A DNA stretch of 64,000 bases from Rhodococcus marinonascens NBRC 14363 (GTDB taxonomy: Bacteria > Actinomycetota > Actinomycetes > Mycobacteriales > Mycobacteriaceae). Made by a program: the position numbers and the translations under genes. The stretch lies in NCBI RefSeq assembly GCF_001894885.1, contig NZ_BCXB01000010.1, forward strand, positions 1-64,000. Direction: 5' to 3'. This document shows positions 26,331 to 35,807 of this stretch, in pieces. Under the pieces are notes generated by a model. It did no database searches. It was not told the DNA's origin and saw nothing but the letters and a program-made list of their open reading frames with translations. The stretch's first letter is position 1. Each line of letters opens with the position of its first letter.

Positions 26331-26780
26331 GTGCCACTCTCCGAGCACGAGCAGCGAATGCTCGACCAGATCGAGAGCGCTCTCTACGCCGAGGATCCCA
26401 AATTCGCCTCGACGGTCCGAGGTGGTCGCATACGTGCGGCGTCGAGTCGTCGCCGAGTGCAAGCTATTGCCCTGTTCGTTCTTGGGCTCGTCCTGCTCGT
26501 CGCCGGCGTTGCCCTGCCGATCACCCGGCTGGGTGATTTTCCAATCCTCAGCCTGATCGGTTTCATCGTCATGTTCGGTGCCGGAATTCTGCTCCTATGG
26601 GGTGGAGATAAGAGCAAGTCCGGACAGGAATCTCAAGATGACTCGACCTCGCAAGGTTCGACCGCACAACAAGGCGGGACAGGTGGGCCCGATCGAGGCA
26701 AGCCCCGAAGCGGCCGCAAGAGTGGCGGATTCTCGTCACGAATGGAAGACCGCTTCAAAAAGAGATTCGACCAAGAGTAG
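26331..26780 (+). CDS. DUF3040 membrane protein (Rv2169c-like)
   Basis: 149 residues. The family signature MPLSEHEQRMLDQIESALYAEDPKFAS opens the protein, followed by two membrane helices (about 43-62 and 70-90) and a hydrophilic Ser/Gln/Gly-rich tail ending in basic residues. GTG 26331 has a GGGGGAGG ribosome site. DUF3040 proteins commonly precede mraZ in Mycobacteriales. Their function is unknown; an envelope or division role is guessed only from position. Confidence 0.85.
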   Translation: MPLSEHEQRMLDQIESALYAEDPKFASTVRGGRIRAASSRRRVQAIALFVLGLVLLVAGVALPITRLGDFPILSLIGFIVMFGAGILLLWGGDKSKSGQESQDDSTSQGSTAQQGGTGGPDRGKPRSGRKSGGFSSRMEDRFKKRFDQE

Positions 26781-26795
26781 TATCGCTCGCTCGTA

Positions 26796-26841
26796 GCATT
26801 GGCGGCGTGACATAAATATGTCGCGCCGCTAATGCATTTTT
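26796..26841 (+). terminator. Strong intrinsic terminator upstream of the dcw cluster
   Basis: An 18-bp stem (26796-26813 with 26818-26835, two G-T wobbles, loop AAAT) is followed by A and five T residues. It closes the DUF3040 transcript and insulates the mraZ promoter. It is the most classical rho-independent terminator in the window. Confidence 0.9.
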
Positions 26842-27178
26842 GGAGTGTGTTCGCAATATTCTTGCGGTTGCATCCGGTCTGCGTAATTCGGTTGGGCCAG
26901 TGAACCATCCTGGTCGTTGCGATTACCCACAACCACCCACTGGCGTTCCCCACTTCCCCCAACCGCGTCCGCGGCATTCCACGTTGCGGTGACCACGCTT
27001 GCGTGCCGCCCTCTCACCTGGGCTTCTGGTGGATTCGACGCCGCTGTGCGGCGTGGAGCCGGAAATGGATCCGATATGTCGACGGTCAGGTCCGTATTTC
27101 CCCCACCGCCTTCTATCTGCGTTGACCTGCAAATATCTAAAAGATTGGAGGACGACACTCTGCTTTCTTCCTTATGGG
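26842..27178. other. Non-coding upstream region of mraZ
   Basis: 337 bp with lower GC and no credible gene. It has a TTGACC hexamer at 27122-27127 followed by an AT-rich TATCTAAAAGA stretch, which may belong to a promoter, although spacing to a -10 is not ideal. The MraZ box and mraZ leader follow. Confidence 0.45.
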
Positions 27179-27203
27179 TGGGGGAATGTGGGGTACTGTG
27201 GTG
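27179..27203 (+). promoter_or_regulatory. MraZ box: TGGGN repeats at 10-bp period
   Basis: TGGGG (27179-27183), TGGGG (27189-27193) and an imperfect TGGTG (27199-27203) are each separated by exactly 5 bp, the arrangement bound by E. coli MraZ. TACTGT at 27194-27199 could be the -10 inside the box. mraZ starts 67 bp downstream, so autoregulation of the dcw operon is likely. Confidence 0.65.
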
Positions 27204-27270
27204 TACAGCGGGGAGCGAAGGTGAACCGCCGGGGTGTGGCGTTCGACATGAATGTGGCGGGAGGTGTCGA

Positions 27271-27702
27271 GTGTTTCTCGGTACTTACACGCCCAAGCTC
27301 GACGACAAGGGGCGGCTCACATTGCCTGCGAAGTTCCGGGATGCACTGGCGGGAGGGTTGATGGTCACCAAGGGTCAGGATCACAGCCTCGCGGTGTATC
27401 CCCGAGAAGAGTTCGCCGGCCTTGCTCGCAAGGCCGCGGCAGCGTCGAGAAGCGATGCGGAAGCGCGGGCATTCGTTCGCGGACTGGCAGCGGGCACCGA
27501 CGAGCAGCATGCAGATGCCCAGGGGCGCATCACCCTCTCGGCAGATCACCGTCGCTACGCGGGTCTCTCCAAGGACTGCGTAGTGATTGGTTCGGTCGAT
27601 TTCCTCGAAATCTGGGATGCACGATCCTGGCGGACCTACGTCGAGGAGAACGAGGAGAGCTACTCGCAGGCAACAGGAGTCGCGCTGGGCGAGATCGTAT
27701 GA
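27271..27702 (+). CDS. mraZ: Transcriptional regulator MraZ
   Basis: 143 residues, the usual length, with two SpoVT/AbrB-like halves. [23 protein letters not shown] opens the first DxxGR motif and [13 protein letters not shown] gives the second. It represses the division/cell-wall operon through TGGGN repeats, which occur upstream here. GTG 27271 has GGGAGG 8-13 bp before it. Its stop (TGA 27700-27702) overlaps an ATG at 27699 that opens the frame-split stretch before rsmH. Confidence 0.95.
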   Translation: MFLGTYTPKLDDKGRLTLPAKFRDALAGGLMVTKGQDHSLAVYPREEFAGLARKAAAASRSDAEARAFVRGLAAGTDEQHADAQGRITLSADHRRYAGLSKDCVVIGSVDFLEIWDARSWRTYVEENEESYSQATGVALGEIV

Positions 27703-27835
27703 GCCTGATCTCGAGTGCCGCGAGGCCTCTGTCCGACGGAACCCTGACGCACTTCCCCAGCGCCAGGTTTCCTTCTCGGACAGGGACCTCGAGGCATTCG
27801 CTAAGGCAGCCGGCCGACAAAGGAAGTTCAAGTAG
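27699..27835 (+). pseudogene. Frame-split short ORF between mraZ and rsmH
   Basis: An ATG at 27699 overlaps the mraZ stop and reads MSLISS...GTLTHFPSARF up to about 27770. The same coding character continues one base back in the next frame ([21 protein letters not shown]) to a TAG at 27833-27835 that overlaps the rsmH GTG (TAGTG). With a -1 shift near 27766-27772 the joined peptide would be about 46 residues. From memory, the annotated N-terminus of M. tuberculosis Rv2165c has a similar LAYFPNARFVSSDRDL. It may be a coupled leader peptide, a frameshifted remnant or a sequence error. Confidence 0.4.
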
Positions 27836-28911
27836 TGGAAACCCGGGCACCGGATAGGTTCACCCGCACCGCAGAATCAGGAGCCGGAGGAATGATGGTG
27901 GATCAGGAGGGAGTGAGTTCCTCGCCCGCCGACAGTTTCGGTCATATCCCGGTTTTGCTCCACCGTGCACTCGAACTCCTGGGTCCGGCGCTCACCGTGA
28001 ACGACCCCCAGGGTGGGGGAGCGGTAATGATCGATGCGACACTCGGTCTCGGTGGACACTCCGAGCACTTTCTCCGGGCCTACCCTCAGCTGAAATTGAT
28101 CGCACTCGACCGTGATCCGAATGCGCTCGAGATCGCCCGCGGCAGGCTCGCGCCGTATGCAGGGCGGATCACATTCGTTCACACTCGATACGACGGCATC
28201 GAGGATGCGCTCGGTCAGGCGGATCTGCCCGCGGAGGAGTCGGTTAACGGGATCCTGTTCGATCTCGGTGTGTCGTCGATGCAACTCGATGAATCGGACC
28301 GCGGGTTCGCGTATTCCATCGACGCGCCTCTCGATATGCGGATGGACCCCACCACCGGTATCACCGCGGCGGGGGTGCTCAACACCTATGGTCACGGCGA
28401 TCTCGCTCGGGTCCTCAGCACCTACGGTGAAGAGCGATTCGCCGGCAAGATCGCGTCGGAGATCGTCCGGCAGCGCGCGAAGGAGCCGTTCACCACCAGT
28501 GCGGCGCTGGTCGAGTTGCTCTACCGCGCCATTCCTGCGGCGACCCGCCGTACCGGCGGACATCCTGCCAAACGGACGTTCCAAGCACTTCGGGTGGAGG
28601 TCAACGGTGAGCTCGATTCACTACGCACCGCGATACCGGCTGCTCTCGACGCGTTGACCGTCAAGGGACGCGTCGTGTTCATGTCGTACCAATCATTAGA
28701 AGACAGGGTCGTCAAGCAGGAAATCACACCCAGGTCGAAGTCGAAGAGCCCCGAAGGGCTTCCTGTCGAACTGCCTGGGATGGGTCCCGAGTTTCGCATC
28801 CTCACACGAGGGGCGGAACGCGCGTCCGAACAAGAAGTTGAAGAGAACCCACGATCAGCCCCGGTGCGGTTGCGCGCTGCAGAAAGAATTGCCAGGAGGT
28901 CGGCGGCATGA
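27835..28911 (+). CDS. rsmH: 16S rRNA m4C1402 methyltransferase RsmH (MraW)
   Basis: 358 residues. It methylates N4 of C1402 in 16S rRNA using S-adenosylmethionine. [13 protein letters not shown] is the family opening, [16 protein letters not shown] the AdoMet loop, and [22 protein letters not shown] and [15 protein letters not shown] are conserved blocks. GTG 27835 has AGGAAG at good distance and overlaps the preceding TAG. ATG 27892 just after GGAGGA is an alternative giving a shorter N-terminus. The first 35 residues are not part of the family core. Confidence 0.93.
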   Translation: METRAPDRFTRTAESGAGGMMVDQEGVSSSPADSFGHIPVLLHRALELLGPALTVNDPQGGGAVMIDATLGLGGHSEHFLRAYPQLKLIALDRDPNALEIARGRLAPYAGRITFVHTRYDGIEDALGQADLPAEESVNGILFDLGVSSMQLDESDRGFAYSIDAPLDMRMDPTTGITAAGVLNTYGHGDLARVLSTYGEERFAGKIASEIVRQRAKEPFTTSAALVELLYRAIPAATRRTGGHPAKRTFQALRVEVNGELDSLRTAIPAALDALTVKGRVVFMSYQSLEDRVVKQEITPRSKSKSPEGLPVELPGMGPEFRILTRGAERASEQEVEENPRSAPVRLRAAERIARRSAA

Positions 28912-29582
28912 CGATTCAGGTGAGTTCCACCGAAACGCGGCCCGTACGTGCGGAAAAGCGTTCGGGCGCCGCAGAGCGTGCGTACAAGAAGCGCACGCAG
29001 CGTGCGTCCGCGAGCGGTAGCTCCGCCGCCACCGTGTCCGGTCGGAACCGCACCGTGGTCGCCGCCCGCATCCCGTTCGTGGCGACGATCATCGGACTGC
29101 TCGGTATCGGCCTCGCCGTGACCCTGCTGCTGACCACGCGTTCCGCGGAGGACTCGTATCAGCTGAGTGCTGCACGTGCCCACAACCAATCCCTTGCGCA
29201 AGAGAAGGCTGCGCTGCAACGTGACGTCGAGACCGCGAACTCCGCGCCGAAACTGGCGGAGGAAGCAGCCAAACTCGGCATGGTGCCGGCGAAGGATCCG
29301 GCGCGACTCGTCGTCCATGCCGACGGCAGTGTCGAGGTCGTCGGAACTCCCGCCCCGGCTTCAGGTTCCCCGGTGCCGCCGCTCGACGTCGCCGCTCCGT
29401 CCACGAACGAGGGCATCCTTGTCCCGACCGCGCCGACCCGCGGTGCCATCACCCAGTCGCCGCGCGCCACACCGCAATCTGGTCACAGCCCAGAAATTCA
29501 GGCTCGGGGTGAACAACTCGTTCCGGTGATCCCGTCGACCACCACACCGACGACTGCACCACCGCCCGGTGGTCGCCGGTGA
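28908..29582 (+). CDS. ftsL: Cell division protein FtsL
   Basis: 224 residues, bitopic. A basic cytoplasmic N-terminus (1-53), one membrane helix (about 54-76) and a periplasmic coiled coil ([30 protein letters not shown]) are as expected for FtsL, which bridges FtsQ and the FtsW/FtsI synthase. The Pro/Thr-rich C-terminal extension after about residue 145 is typical of actinobacterial versions. ATG 28908 overlaps the rsmH stop (ATGA), and its own end overlaps ftsI. Identification rests on topology plus position. Confidence 0.88.
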   Translation: MTIQVSSTETRPVRAEKRSGAAERAYKKRTQRASASGSSAATVSGRNRTVVAARIPFVATIIGLLGIGLAVTLLLTTRSAEDSYQLSAARAHNQSLAQEKAALQRDVETANSAPKLAEEAAKLGMVPAKDPARLVVHADGSVEVVGTPAPASGSPVPPLDVAAPSTNEGILVPTAPTRGAITQSPRATPQSGHSPEIQARGEQLVPVIPSTTTPTTAPPPGGRR

Positions 29583-31429
29583 GCCGAAACGCTCCGAGAA
29601 GTCGCAACCGGCGCCCCAAGGGCGCCGGTTCGGCGGCCTTTCCGTTCAGACAGCGGATCGGACGCATGATGATGTTCGGAGCGCTCGGTGTTGCCGCGCT
29701 GCAACTTCTGTGGATCCAGGTCGTCGACGCTCCGCGGCTGTCGGCCGAGGCGGCGGATCAACGCTCTACCACCGAGGTGGATCCGGCGCTGCGTGGTTCG
29801 ATCACCGACCGCAGCGCCAATCCCATCGCGTTCACTATGGAAGCGAAGGCGCTGACCTTCCAGCCCACGCGTGTTCGTCAGGACCTCGAGGAAGCGAAAG
29901 CCAAGAGCGAGACCGCTCCCGACGTGGATTCGCGGCTCGACGCCATCGCGAAGGAGATTCACGACCGACTCGGCGAGGCCGCGCCCGAAGAGGATCTGAA
30001 GGAAAAACTTCACAGCGACGACACCTTCGTCTATCTCGCCCGCAGCGTCGATCCTGCGGTCGCCGCGCAGGTCAGCGACAAGTTTCCGGAAGTTGGCCTC
30101 GAACGTCAGGACGTCCGTGAGTATCCGGGTGGATCTCTCGCGGCCAACATCGTCGGTGCCACCGGTTGGGATGGTCACGGGTTGCTCGGTCTCGAGGACT
30201 TACTCGATTCCACTCTCGCCGGCACCGACGGATCGCAGACGTACGACCGCGGGTCCGATGGCGCGGTGATTCCCGGTAGCACGCGTGACGAACAACCGGC
30301 TGTGAACGGATCGAGTGTCGAACTCACCATCGACTCCGATCTGCAGTACTACGTACAACAGCAGGTGCAGGCGGCAAAGGACTTGTCCGGCGCCCAGGAT
30401 GCGTCGGTGGTGGTCCTGGACGCCCGCACCGGTGAGGTGCTCGCCATGTCGAATGACGACACGTTCAACCCGGCGATCGGGGTGGGTAACAATCCGCGGT
30501 CCGTTCAATTGGGCAACCTGCCGGTCACCACGCCGTTCGAACCGGGTTCTGTCAACAAGATCGTCACTGCCGCCGCAGCGATCGAGTACGGGCTGACCAC
30601 GCCGGACGAGGTGCTCCAGGTCCCGGGCAGCATTCACATGGCGGGCGTGACGGTGAAGGACGCATGGGCGCACGGTGTAGTCCCCTACACAACCACCGGA
30701 GTGTTCGGTAAGTCCTCGAACGTGGGCACGCTGATGTTGGCTCAGCGAGTGGGTGAGGACCGATATGCGGAAATGTTATCGAAGTTCGGCCTTGGTCGGC
30801 GCACCGACGTCGGGCTTCCCCATGAGAGTGCAGGCATCGTGCCGAGCCGCGACCAATGGTCGGGAGGTACGTTCGCGAATCTTCCCATCGGTCAGGGTCT
30901 GTCGATGACGTTGTTGCAAATGACCGGCATGTACCAGGCCATCGCCAACGACGGAGTCCGTATCCCGCCCCGCATCGTTCAGGCGACCATCGATGCATCC
31001 GGAAACCGGACTGAGACGGAGAAACCCGAGGAGGTGACAGTCGTCAGCCCGCAGACCGCAACGACCGTACGAGACATGTTCCGGGCCGTCACCCAGAACG
31101 ACACGGGAAACCAGCGGGGAACCGGGGTGCAGGCAGCCGTCGACGGATACCAGATCAGCGGTAAGACGGGGACGGCCCAGCAGGTCGACCCCGCGTGCAG
31201 ATGCTATTCGAACTCGAACTACTGGATCACGTTCGCTGGGATCGCTCCCGCCGACGACCCGCGGTACGTCGTCGGAATCATGCTCAACGCGCCGACACGC
31301 AGCACAGATGGTTCCGGCGGGCAGTCCGCTGCACCCCTGTTTCACAACATCGCATCCTGGATGCTGCAACGCGACAGTGTGCCGATGTCCCCGGACCCCG
31401 GTCGCAAGCTGATGTTGCAAGTCGATTGA
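29579..31429 (+). CDS. ftsI: Septal penicillin-binding protein FtsI (PbpB)
   Basis: A 616-residue class B PBP that crosslinks septal peptidoglycan. It has one N-terminal membrane helix (about 30-50) and a dimerisation domain. The transpeptidase motifs are S324-V-N-K327, SSN at 379-381 and KTG at 529-531. Two cysteines lie just after KTG (ACRC, 540-542). Start GTG 29579 overlaps the ftsL stop (GTGA). A 173-bp gap follows before murE. Confidence 0.95.
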   Translation: MSRNAPRSRNRRPKGAGSAAFPFRQRIGRMMMFGALGVAALQLLWIQVVDAPRLSAEAADQRSTTEVDPALRGSITDRSANPIAFTMEAKALTFQPTRVRQDLEEAKAKSETAPDVDSRLDAIAKEIHDRLGEAAPEEDLKEKLHSDDTFVYLARSVDPAVAAQVSDKFPEVGLERQDVREYPGGSLAANIVGATGWDGHGLLGLEDLLDSTLAGTDGSQTYDRGSDGAVIPGSTRDEQPAVNGSSVELTIDSDLQYYVQQQVQAAKDLSGAQDASVVVLDARTGEVLAMSNDDTFNPAIGVGNNPRSVQLGNLPVTTPFEPGSVNKIVTAAAAIEYGLTTPDEVLQVPGSIHMAGVTVKDAWAHGVVPYTTTGVFGKSSNVGTLMLAQRVGEDRYAEMLSKFGLGRRTDVGLPHESAGIVPSRDQWSGGTFANLPIGQGLSMTLLQMTGMYQAIANDGVRIPPRIVQATIDASGNRTETEKPEEVTVVSPQTATTVRDMFRAVTQNDTGNQRGTGVQAAVDGYQISGKTGTAQQVDPACRCYSNSNYWITFAGIAPADDPRYVVGIMLNAPTRSTDGSGGQSAAPLFHNIASWMLQRDSVPMSPDPGRKLMLQVD

Positions 31430-31478
31430 TCGAAGGTCGGCCGAATCGGGTTTCGAGATCGGTCGCGGTAATCTGACA

Positions 31479-31505
31479 CGTCGGCCGCTGACGTGAACAC
31501 AGTCT
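31479..31505 (+). promoter_or_regulatory. Possible murE promoter with inverted repeat at the start site
   Basis: In the one sizeable gap within the early dcw operon, a -10-like TAATCT (31479-31484) is followed by a perfect 6-bp inverted repeat CACGTC/GACGTG (31487-31492 and 31500-31505), about where transcription would begin. No good -35 is visible. It could be an internal promoter with an operator. Confidence 0.35.
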
Positions 31506-31602
31506 TTCGCGTGGGCGCAGTGAGTTGCCGCGTCAGCACTCTGCACCCGAACGTGCACGGCGGCCGTTGTCAACAGTGAAATCGACATCCGAGAGGAGTC
31601 CG

Positions 31603-33216
31603 GTGCCCGTTCCGCCTCGCCCGCAACCGGCGTCAATGGAGGTGAAGGTCTCCGACATCCTTCGTCCCGATCAGCCGGTCCGTACCGCGGTCGGCGCCCT
31701 GGCCGCGCTCATCGGCGCGCAAGTCGAGGCACTCGCGGGAGTCGCGGATGATGTGATCGTGACCGGAGTGAGCCTGCGCGCTCAGGCGATCGCGGCCGGC
31801 GACCTGTTCGCGGGCCTTCCCGGGGCACGAACACACGGGGCAGAGTTCGCCGCCGAGGCCCTCGAACGCGGAGCGACCGCCATCCTCACCGACAAGGTTG
31901 GATTTGCGCGCGTGTCCCACCTCGCATCCGAGGTGCCGGTGCTCGTCCACGACGACCCACGCGGGGTCTTGGGTGAATTGTCGGCCACCATCTACGGTCG
32001 GCCTTCCGAGAAGATGCAGGTCATTGGGATCACTGGAACGTCGGGCAAGACCACGACGTCGTATCTACTCGAGTCTGCGCTCATCGCGGCCGGTCGAACG
32101 ACAGGCCTCGTCGGCACCATCGAGATTCGTATGGGTGGACGGCGGGTACCTAGCGCACTCACGACCCCGGAGGCCCCGCAGCTCCACGCTCTGTTTGCGG
32201 TCATGTTGGAGCAAGGGGTCGATACCGTAATCATGGAGGTGTCCAGTCACGCGCTGTCCCTCGGCCGTGTCGACGGTGTTCGTTTCGACGTAAGTGCCTT
32301 CACTAACCTCTCACGGGACCACCTGGACTTCCACCGCGACTTCGAGGACTACTTCGCTGCCAAGGCCCGCCTCTTCTCCGCCGATTCGCTGACGCACGCC
32401 GAACGCGCTGTCATCTGCGTCGACGACAGGTGGGGGCAGCGCATGGCCGACGTGGCGCGCGGTGCGCATTCGGCCGTGACGACGGTAGCCACCACGCCTG
32501 AGGTCGCGGGCGCGTCGTGGAGAGCAGGACCCGCAACGGTGTCGCCGTCGGGCACGCAGACCTTCGGCCTCACGACCGCAGACGGGACGACGTTCGACGT
32601 GGTGCTCCGACTACCCGGCCGGTACAACGTGGCCAACGCATCCCTCGCCATCGCGCTGTGTGCCGCCCTGGGTGTCGACCCGCACGACGCCCTCGAGGGT
32701 ATCGCCGCCGTCGACGTGCCGGGCCGGGTAGAACGAATCGATCGGGGACAAGACTTCCTCGCCGTTGTCGATTATGCGCACAAACCTGCTGCGCTCGACG
32801 CGGTGATCGCGACTTTGCGTGAACAGGTACAGGGCCGGATCGTCATTGTCGTGGGTGCCGGCGGTGACCGTGACGCGCAGAAGCGGCCCCTGATGGGTGC
32901 CGCGGCCGCGCGAGGCGCCGACCTCGTGGTCATCACCGACGACAACCCGCGTACCGAGGATCCGGCCACGATCAGGGCCGCGGTCCGGGAGGGAGCTCTC
33001 GCGGTGCCCGAATCCGAGCGGGGACATGTATGGGAAGTGGCCGACCGAGCGAGGGCGATCGCCGACGCCGTCGGTTGGGTGCAGGCAGGCGATGTGGTCC
33101 TGGTTGCGGGTAAGGGACACGAGATCGGTCAGGAGATACACGGGGTGAAGTACCCATTTGACGACCGCGACGTACTGGGCGCCGCGATCGAACGAGTAGT
33201 CGGAGAAGCGCAATGA
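31603..33216 (+). CDS. murE: UDP-MurNAc-tripeptide synthetase MurE (meso-DAP adding)
   Basis: 537 residues. It adds meso-diaminopimelate to UDP-MurNAc-Ala-Glu using ATP. The ATP motif GTSGKTTT is at residues 145-152 and the meso-DAP specificity motif DNPR at 447-450. EVSSHAL and GHEIGQE are further landmarks. Start GTG 31603 follows GAGAGGAG closely. Its 3' end overlaps murF by 4 bp (ATGA). Confidence 0.95.
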   Translation: MPVPPRPQPASMEVKVSDILRPDQPVRTAVGALAALIGAQVEALAGVADDVIVTGVSLRAQAIAAGDLFAGLPGARTHGAEFAAEALERGATAILTDKVGFARVSHLASEVPVLVHDDPRGVLGELSATIYGRPSEKMQVIGITGTSGKTTTSYLLESALIAAGRTTGLVGTIEIRMGGRRVPSALTTPEAPQLHALFAVMLEQGVDTVIMEVSSHALSLGRVDGVRFDVSAFTNLSRDHLDFHRDFEDYFAAKARLFSADSLTHAERAVICVDDRWGQRMADVARGAHSAVTTVATTPEVAGASWRAGPATVSPSGTQTFGLTTADGTTFDVVLRLPGRYNVANASLAIALCAALGVDPHDALEGIAAVDVPGRVERIDRGQDFLAVVDYAHKPAALDAVIATLREQVQGRIVIVVGAGGDRDAQKRPLMGAAAARGADLVVITDDNPRTEDPATIRAAVREGALAVPESERGHVWEVADRARAIADAVGWVQAGDVVLVAGKGHEIGQEIHGVKYPFDDRDVLGAAIERVVGEAQ

Positions 33217-34727
33217 TCCCGATGACACTCGCGCGCATCGCGCAGATTGTGGGCGGTGAACTACACGACGTCGACGATCCGTGCGCCGAGGTGACCGGAA
33301 CGGTCGAGTTCGATTCGCGCGAAATTGCCGACGGCGGACTGTTCCTCGCTCTGCCCGGCGCCCGGGTCGACGGCCACGACCATGCCGCCGCCGCCGTCGA
33401 GGCTGGCGCTGTGGCGGTCCTGGCTGCCCGGCCGGTAGGTGTTCCCGCCATCGTGGTGTCCCCGACGCCCAGCGATGTCCCCAGCCGCGCGATGGCCCTC
33501 GAGTATGACGCCGACGGATCGGGCGCCGCTGTGCTGGCGGCTCTGGCGGCACTCGCGCGTGCCTCCGTCGACGGCCTCGTCGCGAATGGGTTGACTGTCG
33601 TAGGCGTCACCGGATCCGCCGGAAAGACGTCCACCAAGGATTTGCTCGCCGCAGTCCTGCGTCCGCTGGGCTCGGTGGTCGCGCCGCCCGGATCGTTCAA
33701 CAATGAACTCGGACACCCCTGGACCGCGCTTCGAGCGGATGCAGACACGCGGTTTCTCGTCCTGGAGATGTCGGCCCGCAGCCGCGGCCACATCGCCTCC
33801 CTCGCGAACATCGCGGCCCCGAGGATCGGGGTAGTTCTCAACGTCGGAACGGCACATCTCGGCGAGTTCGGTTCGCGGGACGCTATCGCCGCAGCCAAAG
33901 GTGAACTCGCGGAATCGCTGCCGTCCGCCGCCGATGGTGGCGTCGCGATCCTCAACGCCGACGATCCGCTCGTGTCGGCGATGGCGTCACGCACGTCGGC
34001 GCGGGTGGTATTGGTCGGCCAGTCGGAATCTGCAGACGTGCGGGCAACCGACGTCGCCCTCGACGAGAAGGCCAGCGCACGTTTCACGCTCACCACCCCG
34101 GCGGGCAGCGTTCGGGTGTCGCTGGTCGTGCATGGTGAACACCAGATCGGCAATGCGCTCGCAGCTGCAGCGGTGGCTCTCGAATGCGGAGCCGATCTCG
34201 AGCAGGTCGCGCGGGCACTGGGCGTCGCCTCCGCGGTGTCGGCTCGTCGGATGGATGTCCGCGACGGTCCCCACGGTGTCACGGTGGTGAACGATTCGTA
34301 CAATGCGAATCCCGACTCGATGCGGGCAGCCCTCAAGGCGCTGGTGTCGATGGCGAGGACGGGTCGCGGAGCGGCGCGGCGGAGTTGGGCCGTACTCGGA
34401 GAAATGGGCGAGCTGGGCCCGGAATCAGTGGTCGAACATGATGCCATCGGTAGATTTGCAGTCCGGCTGGACGTGAGCCGACTGATCGTCGTCGGAACGG
34501 GCCGGCCCTCCCGCGCCATGCACCAGGGTGCGGTCATGGAGGGTTCGTGGGGCGAAGAGTCGATTCTCGTTCCCGACATCAAAGCCGCAATCGCGTTGCT
34601 CGAAGAAGAAGTGGAACCGGGTGATCTGGTGCTGGTCAAAGGGTCGAATTCGGTCGGGTTATGGGAGGTCGCAGACGCGTTGCTGGCGGGAAGCACGGAA
34701 CCGAAGGGTTCGGAGGCCACACGGTGA
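33213..34727 (+). CDS. murF: UDP-MurNAc-tripeptide-D-Ala-D-Ala ligase MurF
   Basis: 504 residues. It attaches D-Ala-D-Ala to complete the UDP-MurNAc-pentapeptide. [10 protein letters not shown] at about 134-143 is the ATP site, [10 protein letters not shown] follows, and [15 protein letters not shown] marks the C-terminal domain. ATG 33213 lies in the murE stop overlap; the end overlaps the mraY GTG (GTGA). Confidence 0.95.
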   Translation: MIPMTLARIAQIVGGELHDVDDPCAEVTGTVEFDSREIADGGLFLALPGARVDGHDHAAAAVEAGAVAVLAARPVGVPAIVVSPTPSDVPSRAMALEYDADGSGAAVLAALAALARASVDGLVANGLTVVGVTGSAGKTSTKDLLAAVLRPLGSVVAPPGSFNNELGHPWTALRADADTRFLVLEMSARSRGHIASLANIAAPRIGVVLNVGTAHLGEFGSRDAIAAAKGELAESLPSAADGGVAILNADDPLVSAMASRTSARVVLVGQSESADVRATDVALDEKASARFTLTTPAGSVRVSLVVHGEHQIGNALAAAAVALECGADLEQVARALGVASAVSARRMDVRDGPHGVTVVNDSYNANPDSMRAALKALVSMARTGRGAARRSWAVLGEMGELGPESVVEHDAIGRFAVRLDVSRLIVVGTGRPSRAMHQGAVMEGSWGEESILVPDIKAAIALLEEEVEPGDLVLVKGSNSVGLWEVADALLAGSTEPKGSEATR

Positions 34728-35803
34728 GACAGATCCTCTTCGCGGCGGGCATCGCGCTCGCCGTCTCGATCATGTTGACTCCGGTTCTGGTCAAGGCCTT
34801 CTCCCGTCAGGGATTCGGCCAAGAGATTCGGGTCGAGGGTCCGGCGAGTCACCAGTCGAAGCGCGGCACCCCGACCATGGGCGGCGTCGCCATCCTCGCC
34901 GGACTGTGGGCCGGCTACTGGGGTTCGCATCTGATCGGCATTGGCTACAACGCGGACGGGCCGTCGGCGTCGGGACTTCTGGTGCTGGGTCTGACGACCG
35001 CACTGGGTGGCGTCGGCTTCCTCGACGATTTCATCAAGATTCGCAAGCAGCGCAACCTGGGATTGAACAAGACGGCGAAACTGGTCGGCCAGTTGGTCGC
35101 CGCCGTTGCGTTCGGCATCCTCGCCCTGCAGTTCCGCGGCGCGGACGGTCTCACACCCGGAAGTGCCCACCTGTCGTACGTCCGCGACATCGCGACGGTC
35201 TCGTTGGGCTCGGTCGTGTTCGTGGCCTTCTGTTATCTGCTGGTCAGCGCCTGGTCGAACGCCGTCAATCTTACTGACGGCCTGGACGGCCTGGCCGCCG
35301 GTTCGATGAGCCTCGTGCTCGGGGCCTACGTGATCATCACGTTTTGGCAGTACCACAACGCGTGCGGGAGGATTATCGTTCAGGGCTGCTATGACGTCCG
35401 GGATCCACTCGACCTCGCGCTGATCTGCGCGTCGGCTGCCGGTGCGTGCATCGGATTCCTGTGGTGGAACGCTGCGCCTGCCAAGATTTTCATGGGCGAC
35501 ACCGGATCCCTCGCGCTCGGTGGCCTGCTTGCAGGTTTGTCGATCACGACTCGCACAGAACTGCTCATGGTCGTGATCGGTGCGCTGTTCGTCGCCGAGG
35601 CGGCATCGGTGGTGATCCAGGTCGCGGTGTTCCGGTCCAGTCGAAGACGGGTTTTCCGGATGGCCCCATTCCACCACCACTTCGAACTTGCGGGATGGGC
35701 GGAAACCACTGTGATCATCCGCTTCTGGTTGCTGGCGGCGATCGCCTCGGCGGTTGGGCTGGCGCTGTTCTACAGCGAGTACCTGGCAGCGGTCGGGGGC
35801 TGA
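34724..35803 (+). CDS. mraY: Phospho-N-acetylmuramoyl-pentapeptide-transferase MraY
   Basis: 359 residues, ten predicted membrane helices. It transfers phospho-MurNAc-pentapeptide to undecaprenyl phosphate, giving lipid I. Family blocks: [45 protein letters not shown] and [20 protein letters not shown] 34724 overlaps the murF stop. Confidence 0.96.
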   Translation: MRQILFAAGIALAVSIMLTPVLVKAFSRQGFGQEIRVEGPASHQSKRGTPTMGGVAILAGLWAGYWGSHLIGIGYNADGPSASGLLVLGLTTALGGVGFLDDFIKIRKQRNLGLNKTAKLVGQLVAAVAFGILALQFRGADGLTPGSAHLSYVRDIATVSLGSVVFVAFCYLLVSAWSNAVNLTDGLDGLAAGSMSLVLGAYVIITFWQYHNACGRIIVQGCYDVRDPLDLALICASAAGACIGFLWWNAAPAKIFMGDTGSLALGGLLAGLSITTRTELLMVVIGALFVAEAASVVIQVAVFRSSRRRVFRMAPFHHHFELAGWAETTVIIRFWLLAAIASAVGLALFYSEYLAAVGG

Positions 35804-35807
35804 CGGC

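Noticed and set aside
27587-27835. An 82-codon ORF starting inside mraZ
   Set aside because: Its first third is a shadow of mraZ. Only the part after about 27770 has coding character, reported as the frame-split ORF.
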